Source: JBHGYD01 sp041920415
GTDB lineage: Bacteria > Bacillota > Bacilli > Bacillales > Anoxybacillaceae
Assembly (NCBI GenBank): GCA_041920415.1
Contig: JBHGYD010000049.1
Span: 173,391 to 237,390, forward strand
Direction: 5' to 3'
DNA: 64,000 bases
In this document: positions 16,942 through 25,783 of the stretch, one piece after another
How positions within the stretch are numbered: position 1 is the first letter of the stretch
Layout: each line of letters opens with the position of its first letter
Translations under genes and position numbers: made by a program
Notes under the pieces: model-generated
What the model was told of the DNA's origin: nothing
What the model saw: the letters and a program-made list of their open reading frames with translations, nothing else
Database searches by the model: none

Positions 16942-18081
16942 TTATCTAAATTTCTCTTTCCCAGACGTATCAATTGAAACTTTTACTTTAATATTTTTTA
17001 AATTTTCGTCTGTCAATGGGATCTTTCCATTTTTAGAAAACCTCTTCCAGTCTTCTGGATTTTTGCGATACATCACTTCAGAGAGGTTAAGGGTATCAAT
17101 ATCGTATTTTAGCCCTAACTTGTAGAGGCTTCTTATTTCATCTTCCACCGATTTTTGTGCCAAGCGAATTAATTGTTTTTCTGTTAATTTTTCCTGTAAC
17201 TCAATCACACTTCCACTGGCAGATACCTCTATGTTAAACACAGGGATATTTCCTTTGATTTGGTAGGAAATTTTTGACTTGGGTCTAAGAACGGCGATAG
17301 ATGCAACTACTTCGTTTCCTTTTTTTACATAAACGGGAGTTCTGCTTATTCCTTTTTCAACCCACCTGATTCCCAGCAACTTAGAGCGATCAAAACATTT
17401 TTGAAGTTCATAACGGTCAACAAAGCACATTCCATTTAAATTTAACAGCGGTTTTACTTTATTATCTTCTGACCAATTCCACGTAGTAATGGTGAGATAA
17501 GGAAGTCGCGTTGTGTTTGAAGCTTCATTGTTATCAGCGATAAAGCGATTTAAGTGAATCGGCTGAATAAACGAACTTTGCTGAAAAATCTCTTCAGGAT
17601 TTGATACTAAAGAATAGTATGGGGTTGTATGCAAAAATGGTGTTGTCTCAAAAAGTTTTGTTAATGACTCATTTGTCGCATAAATCCATATTGTAGGCCG
17701 AATTTCGTTATATCGGGCTAAAACGTCTAAGACGTCTCCCAGTACCGCTTTCTTAAGCGCTCTGTTCGTAAACACGATACTTTTCACATGTCCCCATGTT
17801 ACCCTTCTTTGAATAGAAGTATACAACTTATCGGTTGCAATATTAAACGTTTCTCCTGTGGCTTTTCCAACGGTAACCGCTGATTTTTCTTGGGCACCTC
17901 CCGTTTCGACTTTCGCTAATCCGGTGAAGCTCATGATCTGCACATAGACAATAAAATGATCATCCTTATAATCAACACCTATTGAATCTATATAAGTAAG
18001 ATGATCAATATTATGTGCTCCCCAGCATCCTGTCAATAAGAATATAGAGATCATAACGGGAAAGACGGTTTTGAATTTCAA
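16942..18081 (-). CDS. Ger(x)C-family spore germination lipoprotein
   Basis: The C subunit of a GerA-type nutrient germinant receptor of the spore inner membrane. A signal peptide ends in the lipobox LTGC (Cys18), so the protein is lipid-anchored. The mature start CWGAHNIDHLTYIDSIGVDYKDD is family-typical. The 379-residue length is normal. Its ATG overlaps the gerA stop in an ATGA arrangement (18081-18078), so the two are translationally coupled. The germinant recognised cannot be told from sequence. Confidence 0.9.
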   Translation of the reverse strand: MKFKTVFPVMISIFLLTGCWGAHNIDHLTYIDSIGVDYKDDHFIVYVQIMSFTGLAKVETGGAQEKSAVTVGKATGETFNIATDKLYTSIQRRVTWGHVKSIVFTNRALKKAVLGDVLDVLARYNEIRPTIWIYATNESLTKLFETTPFLHTTPYYSLVSNPEEIFQQSSFIQPIHLNRFIADNNEASNTTRLPYLTITTWNWSEDNKVKPLLNLNGMCFVDRYELQKCFDRSKLLGIRWVEKGISRTPVYVKKGNEVVASIAVLRPKSKISYQIKGNIPVFNIEVSASGSVIELQEKLTEKQLIRLAQKSVEDEIRSLYKLGLKYDIDTLNLSEVMYRKNPEDWKRFSKNGKIPLTDENLKNIKVKVSIDTSGKEKFR

Positions 18082-19604
18082 TTCGCTTCCCCCTTTGGTG
18101 TATCGTCCTGCGTTTTTAGCAAACCCGCTCTCTTTTTAAATATTTTCCAACCATTCGGGATTAAGATTTTCAAAATATCCATGGTTGGAGGAGAGAGCGG
18201 AGTAAGGTATGGGATTCCAAATGTTGTCAAATTTGATGTATATGTTAAAAGTATAAATAAAGAAGCGATAAACCCAAATAACCCTAGTACAGAAGAAGCG
18301 GCTAAGACAATAAAACGAAGCAATGTCACGGTTCCCGACAAATTTTGATTCACTAATGTAAACGTAGCGATCACGGAAATCGCCGAAACAACAAGGCTTC
18401 CCGGTGTGGATAAGCCAGCGTTGACAGCTGATTGTCCGATAATCAATCCTCCGACAACCGATAACGTTTGACCGATCGCTAACGGCAAGCGCATGCCCGC
18501 TTCTTTAAAGATTTCGAACAACCCCACCATGATAAATACTTCTAGTGGAACAGGTAACGGCACTCCTTGCCTTGAAAGCACAACGGTTGCTAAGAGAGTG
18601 AATGGTAATTGGTCTTGGTGAAACGATAATAAAGAAACCCAAAATCCGGGTAAATAAATAGCCGCGGAAATTCCCATTATGCGAAGGAATCTCTGAAAAA
18701 TGACGAAGAAAGGTGATGTAACGGCATCTTCGGATGTATTCAGTAAAAACAATAAGTTTCCTGGACCAATAATGATGGTAGGAGCACTGTCTACTAAAAG
18801 GACAAATCTTCCATTTAATAAACAATTCACTGCAAAATCTGGCCGTCCTGTGTATGTAAATAACGGAAACAGCGAGAACCGTTTGTCGCCAATAAGCTCT
18901 TCTAACTGATTGGTACTTGTAAGGGAATCAATATTTAAATGTAAAATTCTTCTTTTCACCTCATGAATCATTTCGCGATTCGCGATGTCATCAATGTACA
19001 TTAATCCCACTTTTGTTTGGCTTCTTGTTCCGACGATAAATTGTTCATAAAAAAGCTTATGAGATTTTACCCGCTTGCGGATGAGCGCGACATTTTTCGA
19101 AATTTCCTCAATAAAACCGTCTTTCGGACCGCGGATGGACACTTCCGTGTTCGGTTCTTCCGGGTTGCGGTTCGGCGGATTGGCAAGCGTAAGGGAATAT
19201 AAAACATCCGCTTCTTGAAAGTAGACTAATAAATCACCGCTAAAGACATGATAGTTCAGATCATCAATCAGTACTTCTTTTCCGAGAAATTCCATTGGCA
19301 TCAGTTTGTTTGCTTCAATTTCCTCAACCGACTGGCAAGGATATGCACGACACATTTCGCGAAACATTGGAAAGATGGCTTGTTTCATAAGCTGGCTGTC
19401 ACACAGCTCTTCGCAATAGACAAACACTAAGGTGAGCGTGCCGCTTGCGGTTTTTGCCGGTTGAATTGTTGAGGTAAGGATCGCGACATCTTTACAATAA
19501 GAAAAATGATCGCGCAACGTTTGCTCGGAAATGATGATCGTTTCCTGTCCGCTATGATCATTTTTATTATTTCTGATTTGTGGTGCTCTTGAAGGAATTG
19601 GCAT
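18078..19604 (-). CDS. GerA-family spore germination protein (A subunit)
   Basis: About 508 residues: a large N-terminal soluble domain (ISEQTLRDHFSYCKDVAILTSTI..., EVSIRGPKDGFIEEISKNVALIRKRVKS) followed by five or six membrane segments (PGFWVSLLSFHQDQLPFTLLATV, GMRLPLAIGQTLSVVGGLIIGQSAVNAG). The open frame begins further upstream inside gerB, but the ATG at 19604 sits nine bases after AGAGGAG and only two bases beyond the gerB stop, so it is the real start. It forms a receptor with the adjacent B and C proteins. Confidence 0.92.
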   Translation of the reverse strand: MPIPSRAPQIRNNKNDHSGQETIIISEQTLRDHFSYCKDVAILTSTIQPAKTASGTLTLVFVYCEELCDSQLMKQAIFPMFREMCRAYPCQSVEEIEANKLMPMEFLGKEVLIDDLNYHVFSGDLLVYFQEADVLYSLTLANPPNRNPEEPNTEVSIRGPKDGFIEEISKNVALIRKRVKSHKLFYEQFIVGTRSQTKVGLMYIDDIANREMIHEVKRRILHLNIDSLTSTNQLEELIGDKRFSLFPLFTYTGRPDFAVNCLLNGRFVLLVDSAPTIIIGPGNLLFLLNTSEDAVTSPFFVIFQRFLRIMGISAAIYLPGFWVSLLSFHQDQLPFTLLATVVLSRQGVPLPVPLEVFIMVGLFEIFKEAGMRLPLAIGQTLSVVGGLIIGQSAVNAGLSTPGSLVVSAISVIATFTLVNQNLSGTVTLLRFIVLAASSVLGLFGFIASLFILLTYTSNLTTFGIPYLTPLSPPTMDILKILIPNGWKIFKKRAGLLKTQDDTPKGEAN

Positions 19605-19606
19605 GA

Positions 19607-20692
19607 TTAAGCTCTCCTCTTTTTTAAATATGAAATGAGTGACAATACCCCAATAAACAAAGAGAGAGATAGAATGGATAGTAGAGAAAGCGGTAGAACA
19701 AATTGATATAGCAAATCTAAAAATTTGTCGTCGCTGATTGGAATCAAGGATAATAAAAAAATTATGGTATAAATAGCGATTAGAATCCATAATCGTGCTT
19801 TTTTATTCGTTATATTAAATAGTTCTGGTATGAGCGCAGTAACTAAGGAAATTCGGATAAACGCTCCAGACATCCACTGATAAATAGAAAGAAAATCAAG
19901 ATATTCAATGTACGTTCCTAGTTTGATTAATCGCCATTGTTCAAACGCCGGGTAACGTAAATTCGCTGCCGCTTTCGGTCCAAATTCAATAATCGCACCA
20001 ATCGTTGGACCAATGCTTAAGCTTGCGGCGAGAGCACTAATGATGAAAAGCGCTTTAAAAGAAAAACGAGCTTGAAGATGATGCTGCATAAATACAATCA
20101 TAAAAATTTCCACATATCCGGCACCGGCATAGATCATCCCTTTTAAAACAGGAGTAAAGCCATTCTCCATTATTGGCTTTAACAATGAATAATCTTTATG
20201 CGGCGTAGTTGCGATCATAACTACAATCCCAAAAATAATGACAAACGGAAAAATAATGACCGCTGTCTTTGCGATGGATGGTATACCATAATAGGTGTTA
20301 TAAAAGCACATTAATGTAATGGTTAACAAAATGGCCCAATCGGGTGTAGATGGTAAGTAGGTAGTGGTAGTAAACGTAACTGTGTCAGTGAGCGTAATAT
20401 AGCCTATAACAAGTAATAATAGGCTTCCAAGAATAGCCACGAAATATGCAATGACACTTTTAAATTCTGTTTTTAACCATAAGAATACATTCATTTGATT
20501 AGATTGCTTCATGACAAAATACAAAAGAGGAAGCCATAATGGCAATGCAACAAGGGTCATGATGGCCGAAATCCATGCGTCACGACCAGATGCTTGTAAT
20601 AGCAACGGGATCACAATGACATGATTCATTAGTCCGATTGATAACATAAACACACAAACCAGTTGTACTATACTTAACGAACGATTATTCAC
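19607..20692 (-). CDS. GerB-family germination permease (B subunit)
   Basis: A ten-helix member of the APC-like spore germination permease family, about 361 residues, thought to bind the germinant in the inner spore membrane. It starts NNRSLSIVQLVCVFMLSIG, with typical GIPSIAKTAVIIFPF and GAGYVEIFMIVFMQ helices. A GTG at 20701 is possible, but AAAGGTG overlaps that codon and gives correct spacing to the GTG at 20692. This is the promoter-proximal gene of a B-A-C operon, an order different from the second receptor operon in this window (A-C-B). Confidence 0.88.
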   Translation of the reverse strand: MNNRSLSIVQLVCVFMLSIGLMNHVIVIPLLLQASGRDAWISAIMTLVALPLWLPLLYFVMKQSNQMNVFLWLKTEFKSVIAYFVAILGSLLLLVIGYITLTDTVTFTTTTYLPSTPDWAILLTITLMCFYNTYYGIPSIAKTAVIIFPFVIIFGIVVMIATTPHKDYSLLKPIMENGFTPVLKGMIYAGAGYVEIFMIVFMQHHLQARFSFKALFIISALAASLSIGPTIGAIIEFGPKAAANLRYPAFEQWRLIKLGTYIEYLDFLSIYQWMSGAFIRISLVTALIPELFNITNKKARLWILIAIYTIIFLLSLIPISDDKFLDLLYQFVLPLSLLSILSLSLFIGVLSLISYLKKRRA

Positions 20693-20821
20693 AACGGACA
20701 CCTTTCTTTGGGTGAGTTACTAACTATGCTGCTATTTTTTCCAAAAACGGAAATGCATATTCTATCCCAGAGAAATGTATGGAATAATATGAAAATTATT
20801 AATGTTAATTTTTCGGTGATT

Positions 20822-20830
20822 TGATACAAT
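20822..20830 (+). promoter_or_regulatory. extended -10 promoter for the EamA leader transcript
   Basis: TGATACAAT at 20822-20830 is an extended -10 element (TG, one base, TACAAT). No good -35 is visible at 17 bases. Transcription from about 20837 would start the leader just before its small reading frame. Confidence 0.45.
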
Positions 20831-20855
20831 GAAACAAAAAGATCAAAGGGGGAGC

Positions 20856-20912
20856 ATGATGAGAATTTATTTTGATTTGTTTGAAAACGATCAGCCTGCT
20901 GTTCGCTTCTAA
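20856..20912 (+). CDS. leader peptide upstream of the EamA transporter
   Basis: An 18-codon open frame (two ATGs at 20856 and 20859; 17 residues from the second) encoding RIYFDLFENDQPAVRF after the methionines. AAAGGGGGAG at 20845-20854 gives the second ATG ideal spacing. Its last codons (Pro-Ala-Val-Arg, 20896-20904) are complementary to 20921-20929, and its stop codon falls inside another complementary segment. That arrangement suggests a regulatory peptide whose translation controls RNA folding rather than a functional protein. I know no homologue. Confidence 0.6.
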   Translation: MMRIYFDLFENDQPAVRF

Positions 20913-20986
20913 GACGAGGGGAACAGCAGAAATATTTTCGCCTCGTCTTAGGGATGTACGCTCTTAAATCCCTTAAAAGACGGAGG
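20896..20986 (+). promoter_or_regulatory. putative translational attenuator controlling the EamA gene
   Basis: Segment 1 (20896-20904, CTGCTGTTC) pairs perfectly with segment 2 (20921-20929, GAACAGCAG). Segment A (20909-20919, CTAAGACGAGG) pairs over 11 bp with segment B (20941-20951). Segment B can instead pair with AAGACGGAGG at 20977-20986, which contains the SD of the transporter, with one bulged G; that helix is extended by GGGAT/ATCCC (20951-20955 with 20968-20972). When 1:2 forms, A is held in its 16-base loop and B is free to cover the SD. A ribosome paused in mid-leader would open 1:2, allow A:B, and expose the SD. No T run follows, so translational rather than transcriptional control is indicated. 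Confidence 0.62.
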
Positions 20987-20995
20987 TTGGTTATC

Positions 20996-21883
20996 GTGAA
21001 AAATCATTTTTTAGGTGCAGTCTATCTATCATTAGCCGCAAGTATATGGGGCGGAATGTACGTTGTCAGCAAATATGTACTCGATTTCGTTCCGCCAATG
21101 ACATTGGTATGGTTTCGTTATGTTATCGCATTCGTTGTGTTGTTTACAATTTTAAAAGTCCAGCAATATAAAAACGGTACGCACGTTTCGATGCGAAAAA
21201 ACGATTGGTTTTTACTAGGGTGGATTGGTTTTATCGGCTATTTTGTTTCGATCTCATTGCAGTTTATCGGAACCAAATTATCTGACGCACATACAGGGGC
21301 GTTAATTACGTCGGCAACTCCAGCTTTTATTGTATTGTTCGCTAAATTTGTGTTACATGAATCTATCACAATAAGAAAAGCCGTTGCTCTGTTACTCGCA
21401 TCAATCGGAGTTGTCATCGTCATCGGTTTTGACAAAAGCAGCGGACAATCGTTGTTGGGAAATATGATTTTATTGGGAGCTGCGTTGACATGGGCGTTGT
21501 TATCGGTCTATGTGAAAGTCGCGTCGAGCCGTTTTTCCATCTTAACCATTACAACTTATGCGATCTTTTTTGCTTTGTTATTTACAACACCCATCATAAT
21601 TTGGGAACTGCAAGAACAAGAAATCTTCCTTTCGAGCACGCCGGTCATATTGGGGATTCTTTATCTCGGCGTCATTTCGACTGCCGGTGCGTTTTTCCTT
21701 TGGAACAAAGGGATGGAAATGATGGATGCAGGAATCGGCTCGTTATTTTTCTTTTTTCAGCCGCTTGTTGGCTCTGTTTTTGGGTGGCTATTCTTAAATG
21801 AACGGTTAAATGAACAATTTTTTATCGGCGGGTTGCTCATTTTAATAGGGGCATCGATTGCTGTGACGAAAAATACAGAATAA
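20996..21883 (+). CDS. EamA-family (DMT superfamily) transporter
   Basis: A ten-helix exporter of about 295 residues with two EamA repeats: AVYLSLAASIWGGMYVVSKYVL at the N-terminus and LGAALTWALLSVYVKVA at the start of the second half. Members export amino acids, metabolites or drugs; the substrate here is not evident. An upstream ATG at 20954 lacks a ribosome site, while GTG at 20996 is nine bases after CGGAGG, so I choose it. That SD is the one that can be buried by the upstream attenuator. A terminator follows, separating it from a second EamA gene. Confidence 0.87.
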   Translation: MKNHFLGAVYLSLAASIWGGMYVVSKYVLDFVPPMTLVWFRYVIAFVVLFTILKVQQYKNGTHVSMRKNDWFLLGWIGFIGYFVSISLQFIGTKLSDAHTGALITSATPAFIVLFAKFVLHESITIRKAVALLLASIGVVIVIGFDKSSGQSLLGNMILLGAALTWALLSVYVKVASSRFSILTITTYAIFFALLFTTPIIIWELQEQEIFLSSTPVILGILYLGVISTAGAFFLWNKGMEMMDAGIGSLFFFFQPLVGSVFGWLFLNERLNEQFFIGGLLILIGASIAVTKNTE

Positions 21884-21890
21884 GGGTAAA

Positions 21891-21932
21891 CGAAGGCAAG
21901 AAACAGATGGTTGTCTCTTGCCTTCGCATTTT
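21891..21932 (+). terminator. terminator of the first EamA gene
   Basis: CGAAGGCAAG (21891-21900) pairs with CTTGCCTTCG (21917-21926), followed by CATTTTAT. Confidence 0.8.
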
Positions 21933-21964
21933 ATCGCAAGTGATGTAGTAGGGGAGAGAGGAAG

Positions 21965-22900
21965 ATGAAGTTAGCTCATCGGATGTCAAACCGCGTAAAA
22001 GGTCTCGTAATGGTAATCAGCGGCGCAACACTTTGGGGATTATCCGGTACGGCCGCGCAAGTCCTATTTCAAGAAAAACACATCACCGCTGAATGGCTCG
22101 TGATGTTACGAATGATGATCACAGGCATCGTTTTACTCTTTATTAGCGTCTGGAAAAAGCTTACCCCACTTGCGGTATGGAAAGAGAAAAAAAGCCGTTT
22201 TCATATTTTGCTCTTTGGCATGGTGGGGATGCTCGGTGTACAATATACATATTTTGCTGCAATTGCCACAGGAAATGCTGCCACGGCGACATTATTACAG
22301 TATTTAGCACCTGTGTATATTGTGTTGTATTCGCTTCTAAAAGAGAAGACCAAACCGTCTAAAGAAATAGCACTAGCAATTTTTTGGGCTCTAGTTGGAA
22401 CATTTCTATTAATTACAAACGGTTCGATTGATGGATTAAAAGTATCGTTTATTTCCGTTGTTTGGGGAGTACTTTCCGGTATGGCTTTAGCGTTTTATAC
22501 GTTATCTTCCGCGCAGTTGTTGAAAAAGTGGCACTCGATCATCGTTGTTGGCTGGGGGATGCTCATTGGCGGCATTAGCATGTACCTCATTAGTCCTTCT
22601 GTTTTTCCTTCCAACATCATCTGGGACATCGATACATTGTTGTTGATTTTGTTCGTCGTCGTGTTCGGCACGCTTTTTGCGTTTTTATTGTTTATCGAAA
22701 GCATCCGTCATTTATCACCGACCGAATCGAGCTTGCTGTCAAGTGTAGAACCGTTATCCGCTGTCATTGCCTCGATCGCTTTTTTACATGTTCCATTCGG
22801 CGGGTTTCAAGCACTTGGAGGTATGTGTATTATTCTTACCGTCTTTCTTTTATCACAAAAGAAAAAAACCGATCGTTCGGATATACACACCTCATTGTAA
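21965..22900 (+). CDS. second EamA-family transporter
   Basis: A 311-residue ten-helix DMT-superfamily exporter: GLVMVISGATLWGLSGTAAQVLF opens the first repeat and FISVVWGVLSGMALAFYTLS the second, with the typical closing LSPTESSLLSSVEPLSAVIASIAFLHV. Start is ATG at 21965 after GGGGAGAGAGGAAG. It follows the first EamA gene by 80 bases, with a terminator between, so it is probably expressed separately and shows no comparable leader. The two may act on related metabolites, but nothing proves it. Confidence 0.85.
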   Translation: MKLAHRMSNRVKGLVMVISGATLWGLSGTAAQVLFQEKHITAEWLVMLRMMITGIVLLFISVWKKLTPLAVWKEKKSRFHILLFGMVGMLGVQYTYFAAIATGNAATATLLQYLAPVYIVLYSLLKEKTKPSKEIALAIFWALVGTFLLITNGSIDGLKVSFISVVWGVLSGMALAFYTLSSAQLLKKWHSIIVVGWGMLIGGISMYLISPSVFPSNIIWDIDTLLLILFVVVFGTLFAFLLFIESIRHLSPTESSLLSSVEPLSAVIASIAFLHVPFGGFQALGGMCIILTVFLLSQKKKTDRSDIHTSL

Positions 22901-22962
22901 CAGGGATGAATAAAATGAACTTACTAAGCCATACTGTCAGATGGAAGAAAGAAACCACACCG

Positions 22963-22995
22963 AAAAAAAGAGGCTGTCCTAGTAAAGGGACAGCC
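22963..22995 (-). terminator. terminator of the histidine kinase gene
   Basis: Arms GGCTGTCC (22972-22979) and GGACAGCC (22988-22995); on the minus strand the hairpin is followed by CTTTTTTT. Confidence 0.8.
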
Positions 22996-23043
22996 TGGAA
23001 AGAAGAATCATTACTATATATTGTAGAACGAGTGAACACTTTG

Positions 23044-24300
23044 TCAGTCCATCGCTTTTGGAAAGGTAACGGTTATGATCGTTCCTTTGTTGACCTCGCT
23101 TTGAATATGCAATGTTCCTTGCATTGTTTCAATGATTTTTACTGCTACCATCGAACCAAGCCCTGTTCCTTTCTCTTTTGTGCTGAAATAAGGTTCACCA
23201 AAACGGCTCACTTGTTCGCTCGTCATTCCAATGCCATTATCTTCAATTGTGATGATGATGTCATGCTCTCGTACGTAGGAAGAAACTTTTAATACCCCTC
23301 CATTCGGCATCGCCTCGATACTATTTTTCATAAGGTTTAAAAAGCATTGCCGAAAATGTTGCACATTTCCCATCATCAAGCTAGGTTGTAGTTCCTTCAC
23401 GATTTGAATGGAATTCATACGAGCCATTGGTTCTAACATATGGATGACCATGTTTAATTCTTTGTCAACCATCAATCGCTCGGTTTTATCGGATGTCGGC
23501 TTCGCGAATGCTAAGTAATCGTTAATAATCGTTTCCGCCCGGTCAATTTCTTCAAGGGCGATATGAATATATTTCTCTCGCATTTCCTGCGAGAGGGAAT
23601 GTGATTTCAATAATTGAATAAACCCCTTCACTACGGTCAATGGGTTTCGCACTTCATGGGAGATGCTAGCGGCAAGCTGGCTGACAATTTCCATTTTTTC
23701 TACCTTGACCAATTTCGATCGCATCATAATCGCTTCTTTTAACGTTTCCATAATATAGACAACAAACAGCATTACAATCGGAGGAATTAAAATAAAATCA
23801 AAAATATACGAGTCGGTCACTTGAAAGTCGGATACAACAACAGCGATAAACGTCGTAAGAATCGCAAGAAAAAGCGTGAACCAGACAGACATCAACAGCT
23901 TTCCTGTTCGGTTCAATTGGCGAAACGTAGGAGAAACAAGAGCGGTGATGATGAGCATCGTGACATAAACAATGATGGTTAAAAACTGAAAGCCATAAAA
24001 AACAAAACGAACGGTCAGCAAAATAAGTAGTAAAACACCCCCAACGATTCCTCCTCCGTATAACGTGCCAATGAGAAAAGGAATTTGCCGTAAATCATGA
24101 ACACAATTATCGGCGATGTAAATGGGGAATTTCATACATAACAGTAACGGAAACCCCGTGCAAATGATAAAGAGCACTTGTTGATGTCGATGCTTCGTTT
24201 TCAACCATTTCCCGTGATCATAAATGAAATGAAACACAAAGATGCTCACCAAAATATAAAACAAGTTATTTAAAAGATTTTGATTGATATAAGCCCCCAT
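23044..24300 (-). CDS. KinB-like sensor histidine kinase
   Basis: A membrane histidine kinase of about 418 residues. Six hydrophobic segments fill the first 190 residues. The H-box is SISHEVRNPLTVVKGFIQLL, the N-box NLMKNSIEAMPNGG, G1 DNGIGM and G2 GTGLGS. No response regulator is adjacent, as expected for sporulation kinases feeding the Spo0 phosphorelay, and layout and sequence resemble B. subtilis KinB. An in-frame TTG at 24318 is possible, but GGGAGA is seven bases before the ATG at 24300. Assignment to KinB itself is tentative; other phosphorelay kinases share this design. Confidence 0.83.
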   Translation of the reverse strand: MGAYINQNLLNNLFYILVSIFVFHFIYDHGKWLKTKHRHQQVLFIICTGFPLLLCMKFPIYIADNCVHDLRQIPFLIGTLYGGGIVGGVLLLILLTVRFVFYGFQFLTIIVYVTMLIITALVSPTFRQLNRTGKLLMSVWFTLFLAILTTFIAVVVSDFQVTDSYIFDFILIPPIVMLFVVYIMETLKEAIMMRSKLVKVEKMEIVSQLAASISHEVRNPLTVVKGFIQLLKSHSLSQEMREKYIHIALEEIDRAETIINDYLAFAKPTSDKTERLMVDKELNMVIHMLEPMARMNSIQIVKELQPSLMMGNVQHFRQCFLNLMKNSIEAMPNGGVLKVSSYVREHDIIITIEDNGIGMTSEQVSRFGEPYFSTKEKGTGLGSMVAVKIIETMQGTLHIQSEVNKGTIITVTFPKAMD

Positions 24301-24427
24301 ATCATATCTCCCAATCAACGAACATTCAACAATACTAATTATACCGAAAGAACAAGGGGTGAAAATAGGTTTTTACTATATATAAGTAGGAAAATACATT
24401 TTTCTCTAAAAAAAGTTGCAGCCGTTC

Positions 24428-24456
24428 TTGTCTTTATACCACAACTGTAGTATGAT
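24428..24456 (+). promoter_or_regulatory. promoter of the ytr-like operon
   Basis: TTGTCT (24428-24433) and TATGAT (24451-24456) are 17 bases apart, about 45 bases before the GntR gene's start. Confidence 0.7.
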
Positions 24457-24469
24457 TATTAATACAGTT
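24443..24469 (+). promoter_or_regulatory. YtrA-type operator (inverted repeat)
   Basis: AACTGTA (24443-24449), a 13-base spacer, then TACAGTT (24463-24469). The spacing matches the AGTGTA-13-TACACT operator I recall for B. subtilis YtrA. The repeat covers the -10 region, so binding would block transcription of its own operon. Confidence 0.65.
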
Positions 24470-24501
24470 AATACACCATAACATGGAAGGAGGAGGGGGA
24501 A

Positions 24502-24891
24502 ATGGTTGAACTCGATGTTCGAAGTCGACAGCCGATTTATGAACAATTAGTAGAAAAAATTAAAGAATTGATTATTCATGAAGTATTAAAACCGAATGAA
24601 CAACTACCATCTGTTCGTTTGCTCGCTAAAGAATTAACGATTAATCCTAACACGATCCAAAAAGCGTATCGTGAACTAGAACACCAAGGTTATATTTACT
24701 CAATTCCGGGTAAAGGAAATTTTGTCGCTCCGCAACCGAAAACAACGAATCAAGAAAAGGTGGAAACGATGAAACATGATTTAATGAAACTTCTATGCGA
24801 AGCGTTATATATCGGCATCACAAAAGAAGAAATTTTGTCGTTAATTGAGACGGCGGAACAAACGGTAAAGGGGAAGATGAACCATGATTAA
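24502..24891 (+). CDS. ytrA: GntR-family repressor, YtrA-like
   Basis: A 129-residue short GntR protein. The winged-helix domain reads QPIYEQLVEKIKELIIHEVLKPNEQLPSVRLLAKELTINPNTIQKAYRELEHQGYIYSIPGKGNFV, followed by a two-helix tail typical of the YtrA subfamily rather than a metabolite-binding domain. Start ATG follows GGAGGAGGGGG. It overlaps the ABC ATPase gene by eight bases, and an inverted repeat of the YtrA type covers its promoter, so autoregulation is likely. B. subtilis YtrA responds to cell-wall antibiotics; the same response is possible here. Confidence 0.9.
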   Translation: MVELDVRSRQPIYEQLVEKIKELIIHEVLKPNEQLPSVRLLAKELTINPNTIQKAYRELEHQGYIYSIPGKGNFVAPQPKTTNQEKVETMKHDLMKLLCEALYIGITKEEILSLIETAEQTVKGKMNHD

Positions 24892-25783
24892 AGTTCGTCA
24901 CGTTCGGAAAGAGTTTGATGATGTAGAAGCAGTGAAAGATGTGAGCCTTCATATTGAAAAAGGCTCCATTTATGGGCTTCTCGGTTCTAACGGCGCCGGG
25001 AAAACAACGCTATTAAAGATGCTTGCAGGCATTTACAAACAAGATGACGGTGAGATTTTCATCGGAGGACAATCTGTTTTTGAAAATGTAAATATCAAGC
25101 AAAAACTTCTCTTCTTGCCAGACGCCCTCTACTTTTTCCCACAAACAACGATTCAACAAATGGCTCAGTTTTACAAAAGCATGTACCCGTCATGGAATGA
25201 AGAGCGATTTGAACGTTTGCAAGAAATATTTCCGCTTGATGTTCATAAAAAGATTCACCGTATGTCCAAAGGGATGCAGCGCCAAGCCGCGTTTTGGCTT
25301 GCTTTTTCCGCCATGCCCGATGTGCTGATTCTCGATGAACCGTTAGACGGACTAGATGCGGTGATGCGGCAAAAAGTGAAAAACTTGTTTGTGCAAGATG
25401 TGGCGGAACGAGAAATGACGGTCGTTATTTCTTCCCATAATTTACGAGAAGTCGAAGATCTTTGCGATCATATCGGTATTTTACATCAAGGCGAGCTCCT
25501 CATTGAAAAAGATTTAGATGATTTAAAAGCCGATGTTCATAAAATTCAAGTCGCTTTCCATGGAGGAATCCCTGCTCGATTTCTTAACGGTTTAAATGTT
25601 GTTTATCAAGAACAGCGAGGAAGCGTTCTTTTATGCATTGTTCGTGGGAACAAGGAACAAGTCATATCCTATATTCAAAAGTTTGAACCGGTCATCTTTG
25701 ATGTGCTCCCACTGACATTAGAAGAAATTTTTATTTACGAAATGGGGGATGTGGGTTATGCTATCGAAAACATTATGGTTTAA
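24884..25783 (+). CDS. ytrB: ABC transporter ATP-binding protein, YtrB-like
   Basis: A 299-residue ATPase with Walker A GSNGAGKTTL (near residue 38), signature MSKGMQRQ, Walker B VLILDEPLDGLD and H-loop SSHNLREVEDL. It overlaps the regulator upstream and, by about 26 bases, the membrane protein downstream, so all three are translated as a coupled unit. It energises the large permease that follows. Confidence 0.92.
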   Translation: MIKVRHVRKEFDDVEAVKDVSLHIEKGSIYGLLGSNGAGKTTLLKMLAGIYKQDDGEIFIGGQSVFENVNIKQKLLFLPDALYFFPQTTIQQMAQFYKSMYPSWNEERFERLQEIFPLDVHKKIHRMSKGMQRQAAFWLAFSAMPDVLILDEPLDGLDAVMRQKVKNLFVQDVAEREMTVVISSHNLREVEDLCDHIGILHQGELLIEKDLDDLKADVHKIQVAFHGGIPARFLNGLNVVYQEQRGSVLLCIVRGNKEQVISYIQKFEPVIFDVLPLTLEEIFIYEMGDVGYAIENIMV

